Shown piece by piece: positions 19,347 through 27,482 of a stretch of 64,000 nucleotides of DNA. The stretch covers positions 134,942 through 198,941 of the forward strand of contig NZ_JAHHZF010000006.1 of the NCBI RefSeq assembly GCF_018729455.1. The letters run 5' to 3'. Within the stretch, counting starts at the first letter, position 1. Each line of letters starts with the position of its first letter. Source of the DNA: Prosthecodimorpha staleyi. GTDB taxonomy: Bacteria; Pseudomonadota; Alphaproteobacteria; Rhizobiales; Ancalomicrobiaceae. The translations under genes were made by a program, and so were the position numbers. The notes beneath the pieces were generated by a model. It was not told where the DNA came from, made no database searches, and worked only from the letters and a program-made list of their open reading frames with translations.

Positions 19347-20861
19347 ATGACCAATCTCGCCACCCAGATCCGCCACCTCGGCGCCCCCGCCGAAAAGACC
19401 TTCATCGAGACCGGCGACGGCCGGCGGATCACCTATGCCGAACTCTGGGCGACGACGGCGCGGATCGCCAACCACCTCGTGGCGCTGGGCCTGCAGCCCG
19501 GCGACCGGGTGGCCGTGCAGGTCGAGAAGTCGCCCGAGGCGCTGATGCTCTATCTGGCCACGATCCGGGCCGGGGGCGTATTCCTGCCGCTCAACACCGC
19601 CTATACGCTGGCCGAGCTCGAATATTTCCTCGGCGATGCGGAACCGGCCATCGTGGTCTGCCGGCCCGCCGACGCCGCGGCCATGACGGCGCTGGCGGCC
19701 CGGCTCGGCGCGGCGCGGGTCGAGACGCTCGGCACCCGGGGCGACGGCAGCGTCATGGCCGGTGCGGGAGCGGCCTCCGAGCGGTTCGAGGATGTCGAGC
19801 GCGCCGACGACGATCTCGCCGCGATCCTCTATACCTCCGGCACGACCGGGCGCTCCAAGGGCGCCATGCTGAGCCACCGCAACCTCGCCTCCAATGCCGA
19901 GACGCTGGTCGCCACCTGGCGCTTCACGGCCGACGACGTGCTGATCCATGCCCTGCCGATCTACCACACGCATGGATTGTTCGTGGCCTCGAACATCATC
20001 CTGATGGCCGGCGCCTCGATGATCTTCCTGCCGCGCTTCGATGCCGACCAGATCGTCGGCTATTTCGCCCGCGCCACGACGCTGATGGGCGTGCCGACCT
20101 TCTATGTCCGGCTCAGCCAGCATCCCGGCGTCACCCGCGCCTCGACGGCCGGCATGCGCCTGTTCGTCTCCGGCTCGGCACCGCTGCTGGCCGAGACCCA
20201 CCGCGCCTTCGAGGCGGCGACCGGCAAGGCCATCCTGGAGCGCTACGGGATGACCGAGACCAACATGAACACCTCCAACCCCTATGACGGCGACCGTATC
20301 GCCGGCACCGTCGGCCTGCCTCTGCCCGGCGTCGATCTGCGCGTCGCCGACCCCGAGACCGGCCGCCTCATGGCGCAGGGCGAGATCGGCGTCATCGAGG
20401 TCAAGGGCCCGAACGTGTTCCAGGGCTACTGGCGCATGCCGGAGAAGACCGCGGCCGAGTTCCGCCCCGACGGCTTCTTCATCACCGGCGATCTCGGCAA
20501 GATCGACGAGCGCGGCTATGTCCACATCGTCGGCCGCGGCAAGGACCTGGTCATTTCGGGCGGCTTCAACGTCTATCCGAAGGAGGTCGAGACCGAGATC
20601 GACGCCATCGCCGGTGTGGTCGAAAGCGCCGTGATCGGCGTGCCGCATCCCGATCTCGGCGAAGGCGTCACCGCCGTGGTCGTGCGCGAGCCCGGTGCCG
20701 GCGTCGACGAGGCCGCCGTGACGGCCGCGCTGGCCGATCGGCTGGCCCGGTTCAAGCAGCCCAAACGCGTCTTCTTCGTCGACGACCTGCCGCGCAACAC
20801 GATGGGCAAGGTGCAGAAGAACGTGCTGCGCGACCAGTACCGGACCATCTACGGCGGGTGA
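19347..20861 (+). CDS. matB: Malonyl-CoA synthetase
   Basis: A 504-residue acyl-adenylate-forming enzyme. The AMP-binding P-loop YTSGTTGRSKGAMLSH is near residue 165, GMTETNMNTSNPYDG follows (A5 motif with the MatB-type Met-Asn), then ITGDLGK, GRGKDLVISGGFNVYPKEVE and the C-terminal catalytic Lys in NTMGKVQKN. MatB ligates malonate to CoA using ATP. It is the last gene of the malonate operon, 67 bases after matA. The malonate assignment rests on motif resemblance and the partner matA. Confidence 0.92.
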   Translation: MTNLATQIRHLGAPAEKTFIETGDGRRITYAELWATTARIANHLVALGLQPGDRVAVQVEKSPEALMLYLATIRAGGVFLPLNTAYTLAELEYFLGDAEPAIVVCRPADAAAMTALAARLGAARVETLGTRGDGSVMAGAGAASERFEDVERADDDLAAILYTSGTTGRSKGAMLSHRNLASNAETLVATWRFTADDVLIHALPIYHTHGLFVASNIILMAGASMIFLPRFDADQIVGYFARATTLMGVPTFYVRLSQHPGVTRASTAGMRLFVSGSAPLLAETHRAFEAATGKAILERYGMTETNMNTSNPYDGDRIAGTVGLPLPGVDLRVADPETGRLMAQGEIGVIEVKGPNVFQGYWRMPEKTAAEFRPDGFFITGDLGKIDERGYVHIVGRGKDLVISGGFNVYPKEVETEIDAIAGVVESAVIGVPHPDLGEGVTAVVVREPGAGVDEAAVTAALADRLARFKQPKRVFFVDDLPRNTMGKVQKNVLRDQYRTIYGG

Positions 20862-20907
20862 CGCCCGTCGCCGGGCATGGCGCACGGCGAGATGCGGCCG
20901 GCGTGGC

Positions 20908-22959
20908 TCAATCCGCCGCGAGGCGGCGCAGGCGGCGGTGGATGGTGGTGCGGTCGACGCCGAGCCGGCGGGCCAGTTCGGAGACGTTGCCGCCGCAGGC
21001 GGCGAGGTCGGCGCGCAGGTCCGCACCGGCCTTGCGCAGCGGCGGCAAGGCGGCCGTTCCATTGTCGCGGGTCCCGCTTCGGCGCGGCCCGCTTCGGTCC
21101 ATCCCGTCTCGATCCGTTCCGCTGCGGTCCGCCGCCGCGGCGCCGAGACCGGGCGCACCGGTGAGCATGTCCGGCAGATCCTCCGGGCGGACCTCGCCGC
21201 CATCTGCCAGCGCGGCGGCGACGCGCAGCACGTTGGCGAGTTCGCGCAGGTTGCCCGGCCAGTCATGGGCGCGCAGGGCGAGCCGGGCGGCCGGCGAAAG
21301 GCGCAGCGCCCCGCCCTGCTCCTCCGCGGCCCGCCGCAGCAGGTGGTCGGTGACGGCATCGAAATCCTGCCGCTCGCGCAAGGGCGGCAGGGCGAGCGTC
21401 GCGGCGTTGAGCCGGTAGTAGAGATCCTGCCGGAAGCGCCCGGCCGCGACGCGGCGATCGAGCCGGTGATGGGACGCCGAGATCAGCCGGAAATGCACGG
21501 GCTTCGCCCGATGCGCGCCGACCGGCGTCACCTCCCCTTCCGCCAGCACGCGCAGGAGCCGGGCCTGCAGGCCGAGCGGCATGTCGCCGATCTCGTCCAG
21601 GAACAGCGTGCCGCCGTCGGCCGCCTCGATCAGTCCGGTCTTGCCGCGCGGCGCCGCGCCCGTGAAGGCACCCGGCGCATAGCCGAACAGCTCGGATTCG
21701 ATCAGGCTCTCGGGGATCGCCGCGCAATTGACCGCGACGAAGCGGCCCGGCTGCGGCCGGCTGTCGTGGATGGCGCGGGCGAGATATTCCTTGCCGGTGC
21801 CGGTCTCGCCCTGGATCAGGATCGGAATGTCGCGCGGGGCGAGCTTCATGGCGCGCAGCTGCACGGCTTCCATGGCCGGATCGCCGAAGCCCAGTTCGCG
21901 CAGCGGCCGCGGCACCCGGCTGACCGGCACGGCGGTACCGCGGAAGCTCGCCACCGGGGCGACCGCGCTCGCAAACAGCGCCGCGCTGGCGCGGGTGCGC
22001 ACGATTCGCTCGCCGCTCGGCTGGCCGCGCATCAGGCGCGGCAGGTCGTCGACCTCCAGCTCCAGGAGCCGGGAGACCGGCTGCCCGATCAGGGCGCGCG
22101 TCTCGCCGGCGCGCAGGCCGAGCAGGCGCGATAGGGCGCGCAGGCCGCCATGGGTCATGCCGGAGATGCGGCCCGCCCCGTCGATCGACAGGGCCGCCTC
22201 CGGATCGACATCGAGGAATTCGGGCGAGCGCGACAGGCGCAGGATCCAGTCCTGCCGGGTGCGCGCCATCAGGTTGGCGAGCTCGATCCGCCGCGCCGTC
22301 TCGGTGACCAGATGCTGGGCCAGCTGCTGGCTCGCCTTGGCGGTCGGCGAGCGCAGCTGCGAGATGTCGACCACCGCCGTCAGGTCGCCGAGCGTGTCGA
22401 AGACCGGCGCGGCCGAGCAGGTCAGGCCGATATGGCTGGTGTCGAAATGGTCGTCCTGGTGGATCACGACCGGATCGCCGGAGACGATGCAGGCCCCGAC
22501 CGCGCAGGTGCCCGCGCGGCTCTCCGACCATTCCGAGCCGAGATAGAGCCCGGCCCGGCGCAGATGGTTGTCGAAGGTCGGATCGCCGAGAAAGTCGACC
22601 GTCACGCCGCGCGCATCCGACAGGAGCAGGACATAGTGCTGGTCCATGACATGGCGGAACAGGCCTTCGAGCGCCGACCGGCCGATCCGGATCAGGTCCT
22701 GCGCCTGCTGGCGATGCTCCTTCAGCTGCGTTTCCGGGACGATATAGGCCTGCTGCGCCTGGGCCGGATCGAGCCGGTAGTCGTTCAGGCAGCGCAGCCA
22801 GGATTGCAGCACCGGTGCATCCCGCAGGCTCGCATCCCCGCGCGCAACGCGCTCGAGCTCCAGCACATGGGATTTCGCCGACACCGAGGCCGACCCTACT
22901 GTCGACGCAGCGGCCGGCTTGCTGGCCGACCTTTCGGCCGGCGTGTTGGCCGACACCAT
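20908..22959 (-). CDS. Sigma-54-dependent Fis-type transcriptional activator (AcoR-like)
   Basis: A 683-residue enhancer-binding protein. The N-terminal GAF-like sensory part (about 80-260) contains GTCAVGACIVSGDPVVIHQDDHF. The AAA+ domain has Walker A GETGTGKE, the sigma-54 contact ESELFGYAPGAFTGA, Walker B GTLFLDEIGDM and RFRQDLYYRLN. The C-terminal Fis helix-turn-helix (NVSELARRLGVDRTTIHRRL) follows a repetitive Asp/Arg/Ser/Gly linker. The start at 22959 has GGGGAG six bases upstream; the frame is open to 23028. Its 5' part lies inside a duplicated segment found again at 26057-26490. The target operon is not evident; convergent matB is not an obvious one. Confidence 0.88.
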   Translation of the reverse strand: MVSANTPAERSASKPAAASTVGSASVSAKSHVLELERVARGDASLRDAPVLQSWLRCLNDYRLDPAQAQQAYIVPETQLKEHRQQAQDLIRIGRSALEGLFRHVMDQHYVLLLSDARGVTVDFLGDPTFDNHLRRAGLYLGSEWSESRAGTCAVGACIVSGDPVVIHQDDHFDTSHIGLTCSAAPVFDTLGDLTAVVDISQLRSPTAKASQQLAQHLVTETARRIELANLMARTRQDWILRLSRSPEFLDVDPEAALSIDGAGRISGMTHGGLRALSRLLGLRAGETRALIGQPVSRLLELEVDDLPRLMRGQPSGERIVRTRASAALFASAVAPVASFRGTAVPVSRVPRPLRELGFGDPAMEAVQLRAMKLAPRDIPILIQGETGTGKEYLARAIHDSRPQPGRFVAVNCAAIPESLIESELFGYAPGAFTGAAPRGKTGLIEAADGGTLFLDEIGDMPLGLQARLLRVLAEGEVTPVGAHRAKPVHFRLISASHHRLDRRVAAGRFRQDLYYRLNAATLALPPLRERQDFDAVTDHLLRRAAEEQGGALRLSPAARLALRAHDWPGNLRELANVLRVAAALADGGEVRPEDLPDMLTGAPGLGAAAADRSGTDRDGMDRSGPRRSGTRDNGTAALPPLRKAGADLRADLAACGGNVSELARRLGVDRTTIHRRLRRLAAD

Positions 22960-23260
22960 GGCATGCTCCCCGGCGCCGCTTCTGTCGACGGCTGCCCAGC
23001 CCGAATTCAACCGATTGAAGGGTCGCATGCCAGGGCATGGGGATCAACAGGTGCCGATCCGGCGGGACCGCGCGCCGCAGGGTCTTTGGTCGGCGCCCGG
23101 CCGAGGACGACTTCCCGCCGTCCCTCAGCGGAACGTCCGGATCACGTTCCTGCCGAGTTCGACGAGGAGACGCCGTTCATCGGCCGGCAGACCGACCATC
23201 CATTCATGGGCGACGGGGGCCATCGCCTCGGCGCCTGGTCGCCGCGCTGGCGATGGGCCA
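22806..23260. repeat. Diverged direct repeat, copy 1 (regulator 5' end plus toxin 3' end)
   Basis: This segment is repeated in the same orientation at about 26057-26490. The stretch from 22952 to about 23090 is almost identical between copies, for example TTCAACCGATTGAAGGGTCG followed by GGGGATCAACAGGTGCCGAT; the outer parts are diverged. In this copy the sigma-54 regulator is intact and the DUF5615 toxin is only a 3' remnant. Exact ends need an alignment. Confidence 0.8.
23125..23260 (-). pseudogene. 3' remnant of a DUF5615 toxin gene
   Basis: Reading the minus strand to the TGA at 23125-23127 gives AEAM, then HEWMVGLPADERRLLVELGRN and VIRTFR. The intact toxin at 26358-26756 ends AEAM, HEWMVPRQAGERRLFVEIRKS, VIRTFR. 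No upstream part of a toxin and no antitoxin precede it, so it is a truncated, dead copy. The 390-base gap between the regulator and the LysR gene holds nothing else recognisable. Confidence 0.75.
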
Positions 23261-23353
23261 GGACCAGAACAGAGTCCGATTGTGAACGAGGGCAACCACG
23301 GGACAAGGTCAGTCCGAACCCGTCCTGCGCGGGTCTTGGCAGTCTCAGCTCAG

Positions 23354-24262
23354 TCAGACACCGATCGTGCGCGACGATGCTTTCACAAGCTCGTCGATAA
23401 GTCCCCGTCCGGCCGGACCTGGGGGCGTATCGGTCCTATAAATCGCCGACATTGCGATCGTCGACGCAATGGTCATGTCCGCAATCTCAATCGGCACGAG
23501 CAATCCCCGGTCGAGATCATCTCGAATGACTTCGACCGGCATCCCGCCCCAACCGAGCCCGGCTTTCAGCAGGGCGTGCTTGGCGCCGAGATCGTAGAGT
23601 CGCCAGGTTTTGGGCGAAAAGACGCGGAAATCCTTGTCCTCTGTGAGCCGGGAGCGGTCAGAGAGAACCAGTTGCACATGGTTCGCAAGCGTTCTGGTCG
23701 AAATCGGTCCCCGGCAATGTGCGAGCGGGTGACTGGGGGCCGCCACCATCTGATATCCGATTTGCAACAGATACTCGCTACTGAGATCAGGGTGGGCGCC
23801 ACCGACAGGGCCGCGTATGCCGAAGGCGCATGTCTTGTCGAGCACCAGTTCCAGAACGGCGCCCAGTCCCTCCACCGAGATACGCAACGGCGTGTCCGGG
23901 AAGCGAGACTGAAAGCCGGCAATGGCTTCCGTGAGTACGCGGGTCGGAAAAAGCACGTTGATGACAACGCTGAGTGCGGGTTCAAGGCCGCCCGCCAGTC
24001 CTCGCGCCCGCGCCTTGAACTGATCCATGGCGCTCGTGACGGCCCGCGCCTGCTCGAGCAGTGCGCGCCCCTGCTCCGTCAGCTCCGGATACCGCCCGCT
24101 CCGATCGAACAGGGTGACGCCGATCAGACTTTCGAGATTGGCCACGGCCTGGCTGACGACCGACTGCGCTCGGCCCAATTGCCGCCCAGCGGCAGAAAAG
24201 CTGCCGGAATCGGCGGCAGCCACGAAGGTTCGCAACTGATCGAGCGAGAAGCCATCGAGCAT
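23354..24262 (-). CDS. LysR-family transcriptional regulator
   Basis: A 302-residue LTTR. The winged helix-turn-helix is at about 5-65 (LDQLRTFVAAADSGSFSAAGRQLGRAQSVVSQAVANLE), followed by the periplasmic-binding-like effector domain. The start at 24262 gives the usual short N-terminus. It is divergent from the pirin gene, with a short AT-rich spacer that should carry its operator. Its neighbours suggest it controls the pirin and NAD(P)-reductase genes. The cassette lies between two copies of a duplicated segment and is plausibly acquired. Confidence 0.88.
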   Translation of the reverse strand: MLDGFSLDQLRTFVAAADSGSFSAAGRQLGRAQSVVSQAVANLESLIGVTLFDRSGRYPELTEQGRALLEQARAVTSAMDQFKARARGLAGGLEPALSVVINVLFPTRVLTEAIAGFQSRFPDTPLRISVEGLGAVLELVLDKTCAFGIRGPVGGAHPDLSSEYLLQIGYQMVAAPSHPLAHCRGPISTRTLANHVQLVLSDRSRLTEDKDFRVFSPKTWRLYDLGAKHALLKAGLGWGGMPVEVIRDDLDRGLLVPIEIADMTIASTIAMSAIYRTDTPPGPAGRGLIDELVKASSRTIGV

Positions 24263-24319
24263 ATATCTATATTCCAGATACTTTATATCGAGACATATAG
24301 GGTTATCAGATGGCAGGCA
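24263..24319. promoter_or_regulatory. Divergent LysR/pirin control region
   Basis: The 57 bases between the two start codons are AT-rich in an otherwise GC-rich setting and contain CTATAT and ATATAG half-sites spaced apart, as expected for LysR binding (T-N11-A type). No single site can be fixed by eye. Confidence 0.45.
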
Positions 24320-25201
24320 ATGGCGAACAATGCCCCTCACGTACCGAGAGGCAAATCCGTGGCCATACGCGTTTCCGAAATTATCCAGGCGCGCCGACAC
24401 AGCAACGGCGGCATTTTCTCCGTCAACGCCATCGATCTCCGACGGATGAAAGGCCTCGCATCACCCCTCGTCCTGCTCGACAATTTCCGTGTGTCCGGCC
24501 AGCCCTTCGGACCCCATCCCCACGCCGGCTTTTCTGCCATCACCTATGTGTTCGAGGATTCGCACGTCGCCCTGCGCAGCCGCGACTCGCTCGGAAATGA
24601 TCTCGAGATCGGCCCTGGCGGCATTGTCTGGTTGCAGGCGGGGCGCGGGGCGCAGCACCAAGAGGTGCCGGCCGTACGCGGGAATGAACTGCACGGAGCA
24701 CAGATCTACGTCAACCTCAGCGCGCGCAACAAGCTCGCCGATCCCAAGACGATGTATCTGCTGCCCGGTGATGTTCCCGAATGGCGCAGTCCGTTTGGCG
24801 ATCGTATCCGCGTTTTGGTCGGCAGTTACGGGAATGTCATTTCGCCCATAGAACCGATCGAACCCTACCGCATACTCGATGCGTTTCTGGTTTTTGACGT
24901 CACCTATCAGCTCGTGCGCGGCGAGAACAGCGTCATCTATCTGCTCGATGGACAGATGGACCTGAAGGTTGACGATCAGGTGCATCGCTTGTCGTCAGAA
25001 ACCGCGATTGCGCTCTCTGGCGCCGGAGAGGTCCGGCTCAGAACGGCCGACGGGGTCGCGCATGTCCTTCTGCTTTCCGGGCCGGCACTTGATGAGCCGA
25101 TTTTTGCCGAAGGCCCCTTCGTCATGAACGACGCCGCCGGCATCCGCAGTGCCTACCACCGCTTTCAGTCCGGCGAGATGGGCCGGCTCGACGCAGTCTA
25201 A
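24320..25201 (+). CDS. Pirin family protein (bicupin)
   Basis: A 293-residue bicupin. The N-terminal pirin domain shows the metal-binding block FGPHPHAGFSAITYVFEDSH, then IGPGGIVWLQAGRGAQHQE and ELHGAQIYVNL. These match pirin and quercetin 2,3-dioxygenase-like proteins, whose iron is held by His and Glu residues of the first cupin. The C-terminal cupin (about 190-270) has the usual pirin C-domain form. The physiological substrate in bacteria is generally unknown. It is divergent from the LysR gene and 69 bases upstream of the reductase. Confidence 0.87.
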   Translation: MANNAPHVPRGKSVAIRVSEIIQARRHSNGGIFSVNAIDLRRMKGLASPLVLLDNFRVSGQPFGPHPHAGFSAITYVFEDSHVALRSRDSLGNDLEIGPGGIVWLQAGRGAQHQEVPAVRGNELHGAQIYVNLSARNKLADPKTMYLLPGDVPEWRSPFGDRIRVLVGSYGNVISPIEPIEPYRILDAFLVFDVTYQLVRGENSVIYLLDGQMDLKVDDQVHRLSSETAIALSGAGEVRLRTADGVAHVLLLSGPALDEPIFAEGPFVMNDAAGIRSAYHRFQSGEMGRLDAV

Positions 25202-25270
25202 CGCGATACCTCATTTAAGGCCCACGAGGGGTCTCAAGTCGCAAATCTAAGAGAAATCAGGAGCATATCC

Positions 25271-25927
25271 ATGACGGTCACGAAGACAATCACCATCGTT
25301 GGCGGGACCGGCTATGCCGGATCAGCGATTGCACGCGAAGCCGCGAAACGCGGCCACCGCGTGACCTCCGTCAGCCGGTCGGTTCCAGCCGAACCGAACC
25401 CCGGCATCAGCTATGTTGCATCCAGCGTCGAGGATGCTGGTGCGTCGATTGCCGGTGCGGATGTTGTCGTCGGGGCGTTCTCCCCGCGTGGTGCCAACAA
25501 GGGCGCTCTCGCCAAGGTCTATGCCGACCTCGCCAGCAAAGCCGTTGAAGCGGGCGCACGTCTCGTTCTCGTCGGCGGCTTCTCATGCTTGCGGCGCTCG
25601 GAGGGCGCACCGCGCATGCTGGAGGCGGAGAGCTTCCCGGCCGACGTTCCGGCCGAGGTCGTCGCGGAAGCGCTGGAGAATCTGGACGTTCTGAACAATC
25701 TCCTGGCGGATGAGAGTGGCGTGGACTGGCTGTTCGTGTCGCCAGCGATGGAATTTTCCGCTTGGCAGCCAGGCGAGGATCTCGGTCGCTACCGGGTGGG
25801 TGACGAGGTCGCGTTGTTCGACGAGAACGGCAGATCGGCAATCAGCGGCATCGACTTTGCCCGAGCGGTGCTCGACGAGATTGAGCAGCCCACCCGACAC
25901 CGAGCGCAGATCGGCGTTGCATACTGA
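25271..25927 (+). CDS. NAD(P)-binding (NmrA/SDR-extended-like) oxidoreductase
   Basis: A 218-residue single Rossmann domain. The N-terminal GGTGYAGSAIAREAAKRGH is a glycine-rich GxxGxxG NAD(P) motif followed by a basic pocket (SVSRS), suggesting NADPH. The protein is of the compact NmrA/YwnB/SDR-a5-like kind, with ARLVLVGGFSCL and a C-terminal ISGIDFARAVLDEIE. It lacks the classic YxxxK pair. A clear ribosome-binding site (AGGAG) precedes the ATG. It likely forms one transcription unit with the pirin gene. Confidence 0.8.
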   Translation: MTVTKTITIVGGTGYAGSAIAREAAKRGHRVTSVSRSVPAEPNPGISYVASSVEDAGASIAGADVVVGAFSPRGANKGALAKVYADLASKAVEAGARLVLVGGFSCLRRSEGAPRMLEAESFPADVPAEVVAEALENLDVLNNLLADESGVDWLFVSPAMEFSAWQPGEDLGRYRVGDEVALFDENGRSAISGIDFARAVLDEIEQPTRHRAQIGVAY

Positions 25928-26041
25928 AGTCGCGCGACTTTCTGGTCCGCCAATTTTCCTCGACCGGCCAGGCCCGTCGTCACGACGGTTCAGAAGGGGT
26001 GAAGTGAAGTCGAACCCACCAAACGGGTGCGGTCAGACCGA

Positions 26042-26066
26042 GCCGCAGCCCCACCGGGACTGCGGC
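26042..26066. repeat. 25-base hairpin-containing direct repeat, copy 1
   Basis: The 25 bases here recur exactly at 27483-27507. The unit has self-complementary ends (GCCGCAG and CTGCGGC) around an 11-base centre. The two copies bracket the regulator remnant and the toxin-antitoxin genes. Flanking bases on both sides differ between copies. Confidence 0.7.
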
Positions 26067-26490
26067 ACCGGCGCATCACGCAGGGCCGCATCCCCGGCGC
26101 GCAACGCGCTCGAGCTCCAGCACATCGGACTTGGCCGACACCGCGGCCCCGCCCGTCGCCGCCATCGTGGAGGACTTGCTGGCCGACACCATGGCATGCT
26201 CCCCGGCGCCGCTTCTGTCGACGGCTGCCCAGCCCGAATTCAACCGATTGAAGGGTCGCATGCCCGGGCATGGGGATCAACAGGTGCCGATCCGGCGGGA
26301 CCGCGCGCCGCAGGGTCCCTGGTCGGCGCCCGGCTGAGGACGGCTTCCCGCCGTCCCTCAGCGGAACGTCCGGATGACGCTCTTGCGGATTTCCACGAAG
26401 AGACGCCGTTCCCCGGCTTGTCTGGGGACCATCCACTCATGTTCAACGAGGGTCATGGCCTCGGCGACGCGGCTTGCCGCATGGACGGCC
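26057..26490. repeat. Diverged direct repeat, copy 2 (regulator 5' remnant plus toxin 3' end)
   Basis: Counterpart of 22806-23260 in the same orientation. Here the regulator part is broken and the toxin part belongs to an intact gene. The region near 26180-26330 is nearly identical to copy 1, while the sensory-domain part near 26057-26180 carries substitutions and deletions. Confidence 0.8.
26076..26192 (-). pseudogene. 5' remnant of the sigma-54 activator gene
   Basis: From the Met at 26192 the minus strand reads MVSASKS, then VSAKSDVLELERVAR, matching the start of the intact activator (MVSANTP, VSAKSHVLELERVAR). An extra G then shifts the frame, and it stops at 26076. The homology continues in another frame to about 26057 and ends near the 25-base hairpin repeat. 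The fragment includes the intact leader before the start codon. Confidence 0.75.
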
Positions 26491-26756
26491 TCGCACGACA
26501 GTTTCAGAAGGCTGAGCTGGGCAAAGCGCCCCTTGGACACGCCGGCATCGCGGGCGATTTGCTTCATGTCGCCGTCGAGGCTGACCAGGATCGCGTCGTT
26601 TGCCTCCGCCAACGCACAGACAAGCGGATCCGGGGACCCGGTTGCACCGGCTTCGCGCAACAGAATGACGAAATGTCCCGAATCCGAAAGCACCCGCCCC
26701 ACGCTATCCGGGACGCATTCATCCAAGAAGAAGCGGAGCTGCGGTCGATCGGTCAC
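26358..26756 (-). CDS. DUF5615 family PIN-like toxin
   Basis: A 132-residue protein. LRFFLDECVPDSVGRVLSDSGH at the N-terminus and ILVSLDGDMKQI near residue 57 are the acidic strands of DUF5615, a PIN-like nuclease fold found as the toxin partner of DUF433 antitoxins. Its ATG overlaps the end of the MerR/DUF433 gene by four bases (ATGA), the usual coupled layout. Its last part (HEWMV to VIRTFR) is inside the duplicated segment. Enzymatic RNase activity is expected from family resemblance but is not shown by sequence alone. Confidence 0.72.
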   Translation of the reverse strand: MTDRPQLRFFLDECVPDSVGRVLSDSGHFVILLREAGATGSPDPLVCALAEANDAILVSLDGDMKQIARDAGVSKGRFAQLSLLKLSCEAVHAASRVAEAMTLVEHEWMVPRQAGERRLFVEIRKSVIRTFR

Positions 26757-27406
26757 GCCGCCTTCGTTTGCGTGTCGAATGAGACCGCAGCCTTGATGTC
26801 GGCCTCACTCAGGGTTGGATATTCTTGCATGATCTGCGCCAGTGAATAACCGGCCTCGGCAAAACTCTTGATGGCCGCAACGGGAATGCGAGTTCCCGCG
26901 ACCACGGGCATGTTGCTCGCCACAAAGCGGCTTCGCGCGACGGCGCCAATATCTTCAATCGATCTCACCGACAGGGCTTCGACATCCCGGCGGGTGTCCG
27001 ACATCACCGTCTCAAGCGGGATACCGAGAGCGTATTGACCGGACACGACCTCCCGCTGCTTGCCGTCTTCTGGGTCGACGAAATTGACGCGCCGCTTGAG
27101 GACATAAAGGGTGGTCCGCGACCATGCGTTGCTGTCCATGGCGCACAGGCGCTTCGCAACATCCCGCAGATGCCTGACCGAAACGGAATACTGCTTGGTC
27201 AGGACATTCAGGACACGCAGGGATGCAATGTCCTGGAAGGAATAGACCCGGCTGAACGCCGCGCGTCGATTCGGGTCGGCAAACTGCGGCCGGAAGAACC
27301 CCGTCCGATCCCAATAGCGCAGTTGATGCACACTGAGCCCGGTCAGGCGCGAAGCCTGCTCTTCGGTGAAGGCGCTGACCACCCCGTGTGCCGACCTGTT
27401 GCTCAT
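26753..27406 (-). CDS. MerR-type HTH protein with C-terminal DUF433 antitoxin domain
   Basis: A 217-residue two-domain protein. An N-terminal MerR-like winged helix (about 12-85) contains ASRLTGLSVHQLRYWDRTGFFRP. The C-terminal DUF433 domain (about 160-212) contains NMPVVAGTRIPVAAIKSFAEAGYSLAQIMQEYPTLSEADIKAA. The pair with a DUF5615 gene is a type II toxin-antitoxin layout in which the antitoxin brings its own DNA-binding domain and probably autoregulates. The start at 27406 was preferred to a TTG at 27439. No strong ribosome-binding site is visible before it. Confidence 0.78.
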   Translation of the reverse strand: MSNRSAHGVVSAFTEEQASRLTGLSVHQLRYWDRTGFFRPQFADPNRRAAFSRVYSFQDIASLRVLNVLTKQYSVSVRHLRDVAKRLCAMDSNAWSRTTLYVLKRRVNFVDPEDGKQREVVSGQYALGIPLETVMSDTRRDVEALSVRSIEDIGAVARSRFVASNMPVVAGTRIPVAAIKSFAEAGYSLAQIMQEYPTLSEADIKAAVSFDTQTKAA

Positions 27407-27482
27407 GAGAAATCGTAACCCGGAATCGTCGCGGAACAAAGACGGGACGATGGCGACAAATCAACTTCCGGTGCTGCTTGTC

